Assembly: GCA_022577435.1 (NCBI GenBank)
Contig: JAKOON010000007.1
Coordinates: 19,815,866 to 19,879,865 of the forward strand
From: Embiotoca jacksoni
Lineage: Eukaryota > Chordata > Actinopteri > Embiotocidae
Length of the DNA stretch: 64,000 nt
Reading direction: 5' to 3'
A program made the position numbers and the translations under genes. The stretch's first letter is position 1; the number at the start of each line of letters is the position of its first letter. This document shows, one piece after another, positions 1 to 13,400 of this stretch. Under the pieces are notes generated by a model. It had not been told where the DNA came from and searched no databases. It saw nothing but the letters and a program-made list of their open reading frames with translations.

Positions 1-77
<77 letters not shown>
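1..77. repeat. (GA)n microsatellite at window edge
   Basis: Uninterrupted GA dinucleotides from base 1, so the tract continues to the left. It is followed to about 480 by purine-rich (AG-rich) sequence with no coding signal. It lies in the UVSSA intron downstream of exon 8. Confidence 0.98.
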
Positions 78-81
<4 letters not shown>

Positions 82-689
82 GGTGGAAAGAGGTATTGAC
101 TTTCCCGGGTTAAGCAGGGCCTGTAATTAAAATGTTAATTTGAGAAAGAGAGAGATAGTGTCCTGACAGCAGAGCGAGGGATAAGAGGACTGATAATCAG
201 AATGACAGAACAGGACAGAGGGGCAGAAAGAGAGAGGGGAGAGAAGGGACGAGATATTGATGGCGGAGGAGAGTAAATAGAAGAAGGGGCAGATGAACTC
301 TGGAAGAAATGAGATGAATAGAAAGAGGAGAGAAAATGTAGAAAAATTATGAATGTGATTCTACTAGCAGGTGTTGAAACGAGTGAGGAAGACAGAACAC
401 AAATGAAACAATATTGTAATCGGAGAAATTAGAAGAGAAAAGAAGAAGCGATGTGATAGGGAGAGGAACAATGACATACTGAGGAGTACAGAAAACCATC
501 GATAGTTCAGACTTTTAATAATCAAAGTATTCTTTGATGCTGGTAATCATCTACAAAATCGTAACATAAGATGTCACTGGTTCCTTGGAGACGGGTGAGC
601 TTTGCCAATTAAACATACTTGAATAAAGGCAGCAGCAGATGATGATGATAAAATAAGACCAAAGTAAGAGTTATAATACTGCAGTAATA

Positions 690-930
690 CAGACGTGGCA
701 GATGCTCCACCCACTTCTGAGCCTGGTTCTGTCCGAGGTTTCTTCCTGTTAAAAGGGAGTTTTTCCTTCCTTTTGTCAGAGGTTTTTCTCTCTTAAAGGT
801 TTTTTTTTCCTCCTCGATAATGTGGGAATTGTTGAATTGTTGGGTTCCTCTGTATATTGTTGTAAAGTTCTGTTGTGTTGTGAATTAAAATGCTTTGAAA
901 TAACCTGTGTTGTGATTTGTTTGCTAGATA
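690..930 (+). mobile_element. L2-type LINE 3' end fragment
   Basis: Contains the teleost repeat phrase 'GAGCCTGGTTCTGTCCGAGG', 'TTTCTTCCTGTTAAAAGGGA' and, near the end, 'TTGTGATTTG' before a degraded terminal tail. The same 3' end recurs at about 39130-39810, 57000-57116 and 63275-63990, all in the plus orientation. The family name is from memory of fish repeats; a RepeatMasker run would settle it. Confidence 0.75.
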
Positions 931-1101
931 AATCAAGTTGAACCTGAAATCTTCAACCTAAACGATTTCAATCTGAATCTGAGAGGTGTGCATGTAACAG
1001 CAGCTAACGCTTTCGGTGCGAGAACAACATCTGGCATCGTCAGCGCAGGTCTTAGCAGGATCAACTGTTTCTCAATACTTCAAGCGAGGTGGCAGCAGGA
1101 T

Positions 1102-1102
<1 letters not shown>

Positions 1103-1175
<73 letters not shown>

Positions 1176-1285
1176 AGAGTGGGTGGTAAAACCTGGGTGC
1201 AGGGCTAATAGGGGCTCATTAAAGAGGTTGCATTGTTAATTTGGTATGGCGCCTCTAGATCATTACCTAGCCCACTAATCACCCT

Positions 1286-1329
<44 letters not shown>
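1103..1329. repeat. (TG)n and (CA)n microsatellite pair
   Basis: (TG)35 at 1103-1172 and (AC)21 at 1287-1329 in opposite phase about 115 bp apart, so the two tracts are complementary in a single strand. The spacer has no coding signal. Confidence 0.95.
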
Positions 1330-1330
<1 letters not shown>

Positions 1331-2448
1331 GGCTGTTTTGGGCCCATCAGATACAATCTAATTACTCCGGCGTCTAATTGATTAGTAATGGAGGGAGGTG
1401 GAGAGGGACCGGCTCACAGGTAAAGAAGATCCGTGTGAACGTAACGACTCGGGAGGCTGCTGTGGAGAGCTTTCCAAAGGGTCAAAGGTCACCCTACAGC
1501 CACAACAACATGGCTGACCCAGCAATAACTAAACCGTCAACAGCATGTTCTGTTATGGAGTCATTACCACGGACACATAAATACAGTCACACATAAAACA
1601 CACACATATACGAATCTATATGAGCGATGGTGAGATGGTTGAATATGGCTGACGGAGGGTTTTCGTATTTTCTGTTGCCAGGAGCTCGTGGCTGCCTGCT
1701 GATAATGATATTAACAGCATTCAAATACCATCTAATATCGAGGAAAAAACAACAACAACACATGTTGTTATGTAGCTGACATAGCAATACAATGAGAGGG
1801 CAGTTGGTTATTGACCTGAACATTTGACCTATAACCCAGCATGCTGCCTGGAGGCTAAACGTGATCCATATAAGTCCAGTGCAGCCACAGTATAAGAGGG
1901 AGCAGCGCCATAACGGCCCCTTCATATGTAGCTCGTAGAGACGACTATATGTGAAGGCGTGTGTGTCGACAGGACATATCCATCAAAGATACACAGGGAA
2001 AACGCTCGAGGAAAAGAAACTATCTGTCTCCATTACGAGGCTGTACTGCATCCAAATCAGACAAAACATACTTAACAGTCAGAAGCCAGCGTGTGAGAAC
2101 AGGCGAGTTCACCAGCTCGCTCCCGGTGGGCTAGTTAGACTAAACACGCAATTTATGGGGATGTCACTCCTGGAGAGACGCAAAATTTAATTTGACTATC
2201 AGCAGCGAGCCAATACTGTAACAACAATCATCACACCAGTTGTTGGGATTATCTCTTTTAAACTAAACTAAGCAATATCTTTCTATTTATCAAATGTATC
2301 ACAGCGAGTGATGAATATGCTGTTAATTATCAACAACCCTGCAATTCTCTCGGCTCTACAGAGGATTTTAGCATCTTTTCGCTCATTGTTTTGGTTTTAC
2401 GGCCCACAAATTCGCCATCTGATTCAGTTTTACAGCTCCATTAAGACC

Positions 2449-2476
2449 CCGCAGCAGCAGCAGCAGCAGCAGCAGC
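2449..2476. repeat. (CAG)n triplet repeat
   Basis: About nine CAG/GCA triplets in UVSSA intron sequence. Short flanking open frames reading poly-Gln or poly-Cys have no conserved neighbours and are not considered coding. The rest of 1330-3600 shows no exon I can support. Confidence 0.9.
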
Positions 2477-3776
2477 TAGGAGCTGTCTTCAGCTTTGTTA
2501 AACCCTCTGTACACTGCTCAGCTACAAATGACTGATAGAAAGAACAAGTTAGAGACAACCTGGTGATCACAGTGGAGCATTTAGGGGCTAAGGAGCGAGA
2601 ACATTTCCCTCGGAGGTGGTGCAGACCAAAACAGAGCAAACCAAGAGTTAATAATGGACTTGTTTTTTTCATTGAATGGAGATAAACACAAGTTGATGCT
2701 CTTTATGCTTTGTGACTGCTGGATGTGTAAATAGAAAACTGTACAGTGGCAAGATTCGAGGTGACTCCATATTTTTACAATGTAGGAAAATAAAACTCAC
2801 TTTTTTAAAGTCAGAAAATATAAATCACATCTTAGATGGGAAATGTATGTAACATATGAGATATGTGTGTCTTATTAACACTGCAGACAGATCATTGCTC
2901 AAGTAAAAAGACATTTAGATTAAAAGGGACTGTTCTCTTCAGAGATCAAACCGGCACTAACCCACTATGAGCTCTGTAATAATGAGCTCTTAAATACTGC
3001 AGGTGTTGATGAGGTTCAGGAACCGACATGACGTGCAAACATAACTCACAATACAGAACTGCTCATTCTCTATATATATATGTTTGGTCTGGCTTTCAGC
3101 CACCAAGCTCACTACCTTTCTTCCAGTCTAATACATGGCAGTAAAACATTCCATAATAAAAACCAAGCTGGCTTTATGAAAGTAGCATCAAATAGCCCTC
3201 AAATCCAACCTGAAACTGGCGCCCGAATTACTACCTACATCTGTTTTCATAGGCATCAAATGAGGTGAAAACAAAGTGTCAGTTCAGCCTTATTGTAAGG
3301 ACACCTCAGCTTCAGTGTTTGAACTACGACAGTTACCACGGCCTGATCATGTCTAGTTCGATTTCAAGTATTAATTTATTCTACCATGAATCATTCCCTT
3401 TCAAATTGTAATCATATCCATCTTATCAGACATGATCAGGGCACATTTGGACAAAAGGCCAGATATTAGAAAACATGCTGTTGGGACATGGGATGTTTTT
3501 TTCCCTTTGGTTTCTGGGGGCCAGTTCTGTGGACACACATGTATGAACCCAATTAAAAAGCACTTTACCTGAACTTCACCAGCTGCTAAAGACCAGTTCT
3601 CTGATGTGTGTCTGTGTGTGTGTTTGTTTGGAGAGTATTTGTGTGAATCCTTCGAGATTAGTGCAGCACCAGGTCTTTCTTTTGTAGATTAACCTCACTA
3701 TTTATGCACGTGTCGGCAGGTTGGAGGTGTGTATGTGTGTGTGTCTGTGTGTCTGTCTGTGTGCAATTAAACTCAC

Positions 3777-3891
3777 CATACTCTGCTCGTAGATGCTCTG
3801 GAATGTGCGGCTCATAACCCTCTTTTTCTGGAACCTCATCAAAATCATCATCATCATCGTCGTCCTCCTCTCCATCTGAAGAAGCCTTCAT
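3777..3891 (-). CDS. uvssa: UVSSA exon 8, TFIIH-binding acidic segment
   Basis: Exon of 115 bp, bounded by AG/ATGAAG and TATG/GTGAGT. It encodes seven consecutive Asp followed by 'FDEVPEKEGYEPHIPEHL'. In human UVSSA the equivalent segment (about 400-419) inserts Phe408 and Val411 into the PH domain of TFIIH p62, and Lys414 is the monoubiquitination site. By position the Phe, Val and Lys are conserved here (about F451, V454, K457 of this protein); the residue between Phe and Glu is Asp instead of human Val. The exon is isolated by a 15.8 kb intron on its 5' side and more than 3.7 kb of intron on its 3' side. Confidence 0.95.
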
Positions 3892-4920
3892 CTAAGAAAG
3901 AGAAGGTTTATCTTGTGATCATTTTGATAATTCCATTTTAATTACACAGACATTAATCCCCTGAAAGTGGCTTTATTTCCTGAATGGGATCTTCACTTTA
4001 ACCAGTTGGACACGCACGGGAATCAAGTTTGTGTTTGAGGTCGACTTTTTTTTTAATCAATTATACGACACGGAAATTATGCACTGAAATACTTTTCATA
4101 TTTTATTTTCTACTGTAAATATTTCAAAAATTTTACAAAGCATAAGTATGTGAATTGGAAAATGTAATTTTTCACATTGCTGAAGTGTCACAAAAGAGTC
4201 AATGTGTTGCAGCAGGTGGTACAGTAGTGAGGACGGGTAGTCATCCCATAATCTGTCTTTTTTTTTTGCTAGGTTCCGTTTGCATGTCTCTGTGATTTGT
4301 GTGATAAAGCTGAAATTTGGCACTTTAATGTCGTATCCAAGGTTTTATTTCAAATTGAATGTGCTGAAGCAGAAAGCCTGAAGAACAAAAAAAAATGTGT
4401 AACTGTCCAAAGTCTTACAGAGTGGATTGTATGTTATTACGTTTTTTAGAGAGGTTCAGTTTTATCCTAAAACAGCTGAGGACTCTAGTTTTTATCAAAT
4501 GTTACTCAGAAACAGTGAATTTGTGGGGTCTATTATCAGAAGTGGATTAATCCACATTTTGGTCCTTACTGAATATTTACAGCAGCGTGGCAGTGTGTGT
4601 GTGGGGGGGAGGGGGGGGATGATTTGAAATAAACTACAGTTTCTGTGTGTTGATGATAATGAAGGAACATGTTATCCAAACAGTGAGGGCTTTTTAAACA
4701 GCATAAGGCTTTGGATACGACACTTTAAAAAAAAGGATATATCCATTGTTGGTTTGGATTTGTGCCATTAAGAACAAATTATAATCTGCTTCCACTTCTA
4801 AGGACACGTGTCCACATGGAAACGTTTCATGAATGAAGACCACAACTAACAAAAGATGCTCACAAATATACTTCATCAGAAAACTCTGTGATATCTTTGG
4901 CTTAGGGGGAGAGGAAAACA

Positions 4921-5017
<97 letters not shown>

Positions 5018-5142
5018 ATGAGCTGCTATCAGCGCAAAGCAAAATTTATGGTTTTTAATTTCCTGGTGAGGTTGTTAGCCATTGGCTGGGCTACAATGCA
5101 GAACACAACACTCCTGTACACACAGGGGTCATTTTCATAACA

Positions 5143-5207
<65 letters not shown>

Positions 5208-5232
5208 TCAGCTGTTAAAATAGGTACACATA

Positions 5233-5291
<59 letters not shown>

Positions 5292-5403
5292 TCCAGTCTA
5301 GCAGCATAATAATCACAGTGATTAGCATTATGAGGAGCAATAAAACCTAACGTTAATCTCACCTCTTATTCCCAACGGCCTCTTTTTCATTAGTGTATAT
5401 TAC

Positions 5404-5488
<85 letters not shown>

Positions 5489-5604
5489 GCGATAGAAGGC
5501 TGCTGCATTACTGCTGATAAAGGCCATTAAAAGGTTAGAATTAGTTTACAAATGATGAGTCCTTAGATGATTACTAAAATGCACCCCCCTCAACACACAC
5601 ACAC

Positions 5605-5644
<40 letters not shown>

Positions 5645-7365
5645 GCACGCGCACACGCACACACACACAAACACACACTTAAAACAGACCCCTAGGACAG
5701 AGTTAGTTAACCATGTCACAAACCTGCATACACAGCCTTTGATCCAGCACACAGCGACCAATTAAAACCCTTCATATTACAATACACACCATTCAGTTAA
5801 CAAGCAACTAAACAATTAAAGCCTAATTAGCCCTCATTAATGCAGCCACAAAAACAGACCCACTGTGGGAGGTGGATGAGGGAGAGAAATGAGGTCTCAT
5901 TCATGACATGTGAAATGTATACTTACATATGTGAAGTGGGTTCAAATGTCTTATAAAATTAATTTAAAAAAAATAAAGAGTGTATAATTTCAAACACAAA
6001 CACTTCAAAGAGAAATACAATTATTACAAACACTAACACAACAGTGTTTGAAATTCAGTGGTCATCTCCCAACTTAATGTCTGCTCAGGTATAAACTTAA
6101 CCGGCTGCTTTCAATTGTTTACGGTTCAATATTTTTTTTATATAACCAGCCACACAAAATGATGATAACGTATTTTTAAGCACTGATACCATATACTGGT
6201 TCCAGCTTCTCAAATGCCAGGACTGTATCCAAGCAAATCAAATCTATTTGGGTTCAGGATTGTTGGTCAGACAAAATAAGAAATATTAACTGAGCTCTGT
6301 AGATTATGATGGAAGACTAAATAATCAAACAAATAATCAAGAAATTAACAATAGTGAAACTTGTCATTACTTACAGCCCTATATGAGTCAAAGCAGTGTG
6401 TAGAAAGTGTTGGCCGACCAGCTCAAAATGCTAAATTGTTAAAACCGGTTCCAAATTGCTGCACTTAAAGGTGGGACAAAAAAAAGGTCTGCCAACACAG
6501 GGAAGGGGCTGGATTCAATTCACTGTCAGATAGGTACAAAATGTTTACTCTATGTCAGAGAAGTGTGGGAGGGGAGACGGTTCCAAACTGTACTTTTCAT
6601 ATCAGCATAGCTCCAAGTGTCCAGGTAGCACAAAGTTCATCATTTGAGGGACCACGATGGAACAACTTTGTGGAGCCCAGAAATACACAGTAAGAGCCAT
6701 TTGAATAAATTTGACCACGTGTAGGCAACACCGATATTGAAAAACACAGAAACACATCCGTGCATGCTGTTTGCCTTTTGTGTCAGTTCTGTGACACACC
6801 TCTAGTTTCCAATTCATCGAAATGTATGTGTCGGGACTGTTGGAGAAAAGCCAGATGAAACCCAACCAAGAGAGATGGAGGAGATACTGTGACGTTCAAA
6901 CAACTCAAACCCAGGAAACTGAATCCAACTCTGGATTGTGAGACAACTACTGCGCTCATCTGTAATGTAACTTTGTCTCCATTGTTTGTCCCAGGCTTTT
7001 CCCTTTTTTCTTGATACAAGTTGTTCGTATTTTTTGTTAATGAACATTCTATTTACTAGTACTTACTTAACATAATTAACACACACAGCCGTAAATAGAT
7101 GGTAAAAGTGAATTCCAGCTTATAAAAACAAAATGACTTCTATCTGTGTGAAATGTAATACTGCAAACAGGGAGCAAAGTATATTTCTCCTGACTCTGAT
7201 AAAAGAGTTGTTGTTATTGTAAATGATCCTTTTAATCTAATCTAATCTTATTTATTTCGCTAAAGAGAGCCGAGAGGATGCTGTTAAACACAAGTGGAAC
7301 ATTTTAAACACCGAACCAAACTTTCTCCACTCTGCTGATACATTTATTCACTCTCAGAGGACAAT

Positions 7366-7462
<97 letters not shown>

Positions 7463-10380
7463 TATAGTCTCTATAGGTTTTGTGCCTGTCTACTTTAATC
7501 CCAGCTGGTTTATTCTGTTCTGATCAATGACCTAAGACGAAGAAGTGATCACCCAGCTGGAGGAAAATCCTGCCCTAACATCATCCCTTTTCTCCCTCTT
7601 TCTACCGCTTTGTCTCTAATTCACCTTAATTTAATCCTGATAGCATCGAGTGCTGTCGGACGGCCTGGCAGAGCTGTAAGTCTCACAGTAGAATTAGCTT
7701 TCTTCCAGAAACATTTTGCTGACGGCCAGCGCAGCTAAAATATGGCCTCTATTCCCCCACATGGCTGCACGGGGGACTGCTTTGCATTTTAACAGAGCTT
7801 TGGTTTATTCTCCGGGACACACACGCGGAGAAAATCACACAGTTATGCAGAGTTCCCAAAAGGAGATAAAAACTGCTTCCTTAACCGAAACTCAAGATTT
7901 AGCAGACAAATTAAAAGTGATGGTTTAAGTAAAACAGAGCCATGTGTCACTGTAATAGGAAAAAGGACAAAACAAATATCGGTAACTTTAGTCTTAAAAA
8001 CAGGCCCACATAGAAATAAAAATTGTTCTTGAACAGAGGAGAATAAATAAAAAAGTTGTTTAAGTAAAGCAGGGCTATGTGTTACTATAATGGCAATGTT
8101 TACTCCCAGATAAAATAAAGGAGATTCCTGAAGGGAAAATAGGGACGAAAGATAAATAAGCAGTTCTTTAACAACCGAATGAAAAGAGATCTGTTGGAAT
8201 TGGTTCCTAAAGTCGGGACCATATATTACTTGGGTAATAAAATAGCTTCGATGGGTGGTGCAATGGGAAACATCTAACTAACCATCAGGGAGACCAAATA
8301 AATGATACGAGATTAGAACAGCAACTAACTTTTTTTCTCTCCACTAATCTATAAACTATTTTACCAATCAATAAAATAGTGCTAGAGTTTTTTATTTGTT
8401 TTATTTTTCCATCATACATTCACAGATCCAAAGGCGACATTGTTAAATTGTTGGTTCTTCCAAGTAACAGTTTCAAACCAAGAGACTGACTCTGGTGACG
8501 CACGTGCTGCGTGATAATTAGCAGATGTCAGCATTCTAACAACCAAACTAAGGTAATGGCAAAGATGACCTGCTAAATATGAGCATCTTAATATGGTGCC
8601 ATTGTCTCTGAAAGCATTTCAGCATCAGATGGTCTCCTGTGGAAGATATTAATGGTGCTCACGTGAACAGTGCCGAAAGAGAGCCGAGACCGAAGTTTCA
8701 AAGGTTCACAGACCGACGGGTGACGTCACTGCTGGTTGTCACGGGGGAGAAATGTCCTTTCCTATTTCAACATAACAAAGCCAGTCTTAAAAATAAATGG
8801 TCTGCGATCTGACCGGCCTGCAGATAAAACCTAATCTCAACCCCATCTAACACCTTTGGAATGAAGTGGAATGGCGACAGGTCTCATCAGCTAACATCAG
8901 AGTTGGACCCAAGCGGCAACCAGCAGTGACGTCACTCACTGGTTCGTGAACGGCCGTTACGCAGCCTCGAGTTCGGCTTTGTCATCTTGCTATTTTGGAG
9001 CGGTTTGGGGCCGGAAATGACCATATTTGGGCGAGCTGGGGTGAGAATTTTAGAAAAAATACTTCATTCAGATCGCAATATGAAAAATACAATTTAAAAA
9101 AGATGTTTTCATTTCTCTCCCAATGGTGAACCTTCCATAATCTTTGTAGCAACTTCTTTAATTATTTCCTTGAGTTCAATTTGAAAACCTGACTTTTAAA
9201 GTATATAAAGTAACATCCTGGGTCATCCTGGATCTGACTCGATCTGATTGGAAACCCGACGATACTACCTCTCGCTCACCGATAGCCGTAACCTGACTGC
9301 ACCGCAGGCCTGTCAATCAAACAGAACCAAAACATGTTTTTTTTAAGCTTATTTTGTCATTAATGACAAGATTATTTTCAGATGGACTGCCAGAAAACTA
9401 ATAATAAGGAGTGATTTTAGCTAACGACACTCCGAAAACACTCATGGAAAAACATTAACTGACCATGTCTATGGACATAGACATAGTCTATGGAGCCAGA
9501 AGCTTTTTGGAGCCTACCTCTAGTGGCACTCGGTGGTATTGCAGCTTAGGGCACTTCCACATCAGCCTCATTTTTCAGAGCCAGAAGTTACGTCCACTTC
9601 GATATACAGTCAATGGTTTGACCTAATTAATATTCCGATGCCTGATTGGGAGCAAATCCCAACACGTGGTGCAAAGCTTGAAAACAGATGAGTGGGGGCT
9701 GTTATAGCAACACATGCATTTCAATTTGGACTGCAATGTCCAGCACTGAAATATTGGAGCGATGATAAGCTATCCACATACCGTCGGTCACATGGAGTAT
9801 TTCCAGCAGAGTAACTACTGTGTAAAAAAAAAAATCTATGTCTGAACAAGACTAGAAACTAAAGTATGCTTCTACCTCCACAGGTGTCCTGCTTATTCTG
9901 CTTCTCTAGCATCTCACCCTCCCACCTCCCCACTCCACTCCCCATAAGTAAGACTCATACCCTTTATAAAAATGACGTGAGGGCGCTGCCTCAGACAACT
10001 GCTTCCATGACTTCATTTGTCTCTTGGCAAGTTTGATGGCGCTGCGTTTAAAAACCCATTCAATCTTATAAACCAAAAATTAAATGTAGTCGACTGTGAT
10101 GGGCACTCAGTGCATCTGCTATTTATATGCTAATGTACACTGAGCCTGCCAAGGTCTGGCAAATTATTACTGCACAGCCATAAGTCAGGTGTATGGCAGA
10201 GAGGGGAGGGGCAGGTTAACCATCACACAGACAGCAGGAGAAGAGAGAGAGGAGAGGAGAGGAGAGGAGAGGAGAGGAGAGGAGAGGAGAGGAGAGGAGA
10301 GGAGAGGAGAGGAGAGGAGAGGAGGTGAAAAAGCCTTTAGAGATGTGTGCCCTGACAAGTTAATGTAGCTCTCCACCTGG

Positions 10381-10434
<54 letters not shown>

Positions 10435-13400
10435 ACTAGATTATTTCATTCTACATTTAAGGCTGAAAAGGAAAATGTCTTTTGGGAAAGACACCATTAT
10501 CACAAGACATTTCCTTTAACAGAGGGGATGTGTGAAACAGTTAGCTTAATGAACACATCATACACAAATGGATTTATAAACACACAGTCATCTACTACTG
10601 AATATTACACATCAATTACATACATATACGCAGATATGAGGAGTCGGAGTGAAACTGAGGACAGTGGACTTTGGACAATGTGTGTTTAGAGCATGATCCT
10701 CCATGTGCCTCCTTAGTTATATTTGTATTTTGTATTTTGTATCCCAAACTGGACATTGCGGCGTTTTAACCACCTAAAACTATTCCAGTGCTTTTACCTG
10801 CATCTGAAAGAGTTCCTATGGCGGGTCAAAGATTTAAGTAAAGTGTCAGTAGACTGTCAGCTCTGATCCAACATCAATAGATGCAGGAGGGTTCCAGAGA
10901 CCCGTCAGCACCGTGGTTCTTACTGGTTCTGAAAAGAGGGCGACAAAAGCTTGAGGTGATCCAGACTGGCTAGAGAACTTAAAGGGAAGAATTTATGACA
11001 GAAATGAAGAGCCATACTTTTGGAAGAAAGATTGATTTTGATCAATCTTTTTTTTTCACTGAGTTTTCATGTTATTTTTGTTGAACTGATGTTTGTGCTC
11101 TGTTATTTTGTGCATTCTTTTGTAAAGTTATTTTTTATATTTTTTTGTAAAGGCAAATTTATGGACCGCTTTGAACCAGTATCCACCATAAATGGTGTGG
11201 AATGTAGCAGTAATATGTATATTTCTTTTAAAGTTAAGTTTGAGAATAGCCTTTGTTAAATCTAAAACTGTGTAACAAAATATTAAAACAACGTATAGAA
11301 AAGTGTTGTTTTGGTTTATGTACATACATTCAGATATTGTATCAGCTTTTCATAATTTTTTCAGACTTGTCTTTGATTAAATCAGGATTGATTCTTAAAA
11401 GAAATGCTGATCATCTTTAATGCTGATTTTGGACCACCGTACATACAGTTATAGCTCAGTAGAGGTCAACAGTACTGCAACCAGACCCCAATTTACTGCC
11501 ATTTTAAATACTTTGAAAAACATTTCTCTAAGATTTTATCTGAGACACTTAATTATTAGTTGCATCAACTTACAAATCAATCTCTGACAATGTCTTAATC
11601 AGTGCTACTGTTACCATATATAACTTTTTAAAATATTTGTTCTCCTCAAGAGACTAGAAATCCGCTGTGTCTGATTGATTCCAACATATTTACAAAGTAA
11701 TTAGGTCTAAAGCTTCCAGTGGAATCTGACCTATCAGGGGCTTGATTTGCCACAACATCCCACATCTCTATTACCACCTTGCACTTCTATTCATTACTAC
11801 CTAGAGAGGATCCCATGGGATCCCGCTCTAATGAGAAAAAGCTTTCCATTCCCCTTTCTCTCTCCATAGCCTCTCTTCTGCTGCCTTACCCCATTACCCC
11901 CCCCCCCTCCCCACACACACACACACACCACAAACCCCAACGCACAGACGCAGCCTTTGTCTCTGGGGAGCAGTCAGCTTATATGATGTATAAGGAGACA
12001 TCTTTATTTCACTAACCTAGCCTGGCAGGTCTATTAGCAAGCCCGCAGCTTCCCAAACCTTTCCCTGTCAACCAGCTTATTCTCAACTGTCTACTTCACT
12101 TCCCCCTCCCAGCCTGTCTCAATCTGTGATCAAAACAGTCATTATTATACATTCTCACCCACCGCCATAGTGAAATTACACTGGGCTGTTCTGTTTTTTT
12201 TTTTAACTGGGGGACTCCTGAAAGCTCTGCGAGGACACTTAGAACATCCTGAAAAGGTGCAGAAGCCCTTCAAAACATCCGTAGGGTTGGTGGAGCCCAG
12301 TTTGGCCCAGTGGTCAGTGATATCAGACTGGTCCAGAGATCCAGAGGTCATATATCAGACTGGTCCAGAGACCCCCCTTCCCCTCTCAACCCCCACACAC
12401 ATCGTGACAGTCCCGGTGGAGCCATCAGTTCCAATTTGGAATCCTCCTCCTTTCACACGAGCTGAGACCCCTGATAGAAGCAGACTGTCCACTATATTAT
12501 TGGAGTACTTTATTATCCTCCAATAGCACAGCTACCCTTTATCTTTATTCCATTTCCATCCACTTATGTGAGCCACATGATGACACAGCAGTGTCCCTTT
12601 TTGGAAATGCATAAGTGCTTGTGGACTTCATCCTGTGTTGTCCTGAGCAATGTCATGACAATATGATCAAATATAATGCAATCCCTCATTTAATATTGTT
12701 GACGTGATCACAGATGCCTTTCGAGCAAACGCCTCATGATCATCAAACTTTGTCCATAGTTGCACAAATTATTGCTGCACTTCAATCAATCAATCAATCA
12801 AAATGTATTTGTACAGCACATTTTAAAACACAACAAAGGTTGCCCAAAGTGCTGCTCATTGACAAACAGTCATACATCGAAAAGACTGGATTAATAAAAA
12901 TAAGTAATGTTAAAATCAAGGCAAACTAACACAAATCACACAAAAGTGCCAAGTTAAGATCAAAGCGGATAGGCCAGGGAAAATAAATAGGTTTTTAAAC
13001 AGCTTTTAAACATTGGTACGGTGGATGAAACCTAATATGAAGGGGAAGGTTGTTCCAGAGTTTAGGGGCTGCAACAGAGAAGGACCAGTCGGCCCGGGTC
13101 GTCATTTTTGTTCTAGGAACAACTAAAAACTGTTGTTCGAGAGACCTGAGTGAGCGAGGTGGGGTGTAGGGCTGCAGCAGGTCGGACAGATAGGCTGGAG
13201 CGGATCCATTCAGACACTTAAAAACAAACATTACAATTTTTAAATTAATTCTGTACTGGACTGGTAGCCAATAAAGGGATTTTAAGATCAGTAAAATGTG
13301 TTCACGCCTGTGTGTACCAGTTTTAAGTCTCGCTGCAGAGTTATGCACCAACTGAAGGTGTGATAAAAGATTTTTGCCGATTCCAGCATACAAAGAATTA

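Noticed and set aside
3568..3602. Possible small UVSSA exon between a TCAG acceptor and a GTAAAG donor on the minus strand
   Set aside because: Phase would fit (reads ENWSLAAGEVQ), but the peptide does not resemble the human segment after 'HLRPEYG', so it is not supported.
4833..5761. Cys-Val or His-Thr repeat open frames over CA/TG tracts (here and at other microsatellites)
   Set aside because: Dinucleotide repeats are stop-free in every frame and encode only Cys-Val or His-Thr alternation.
12145..12526. Overlapping open frames on both strands near 12.2-12.5 kb
   Set aside because: No homology recognised, no splice or promoter signal; likely chance frames in intron sequence.
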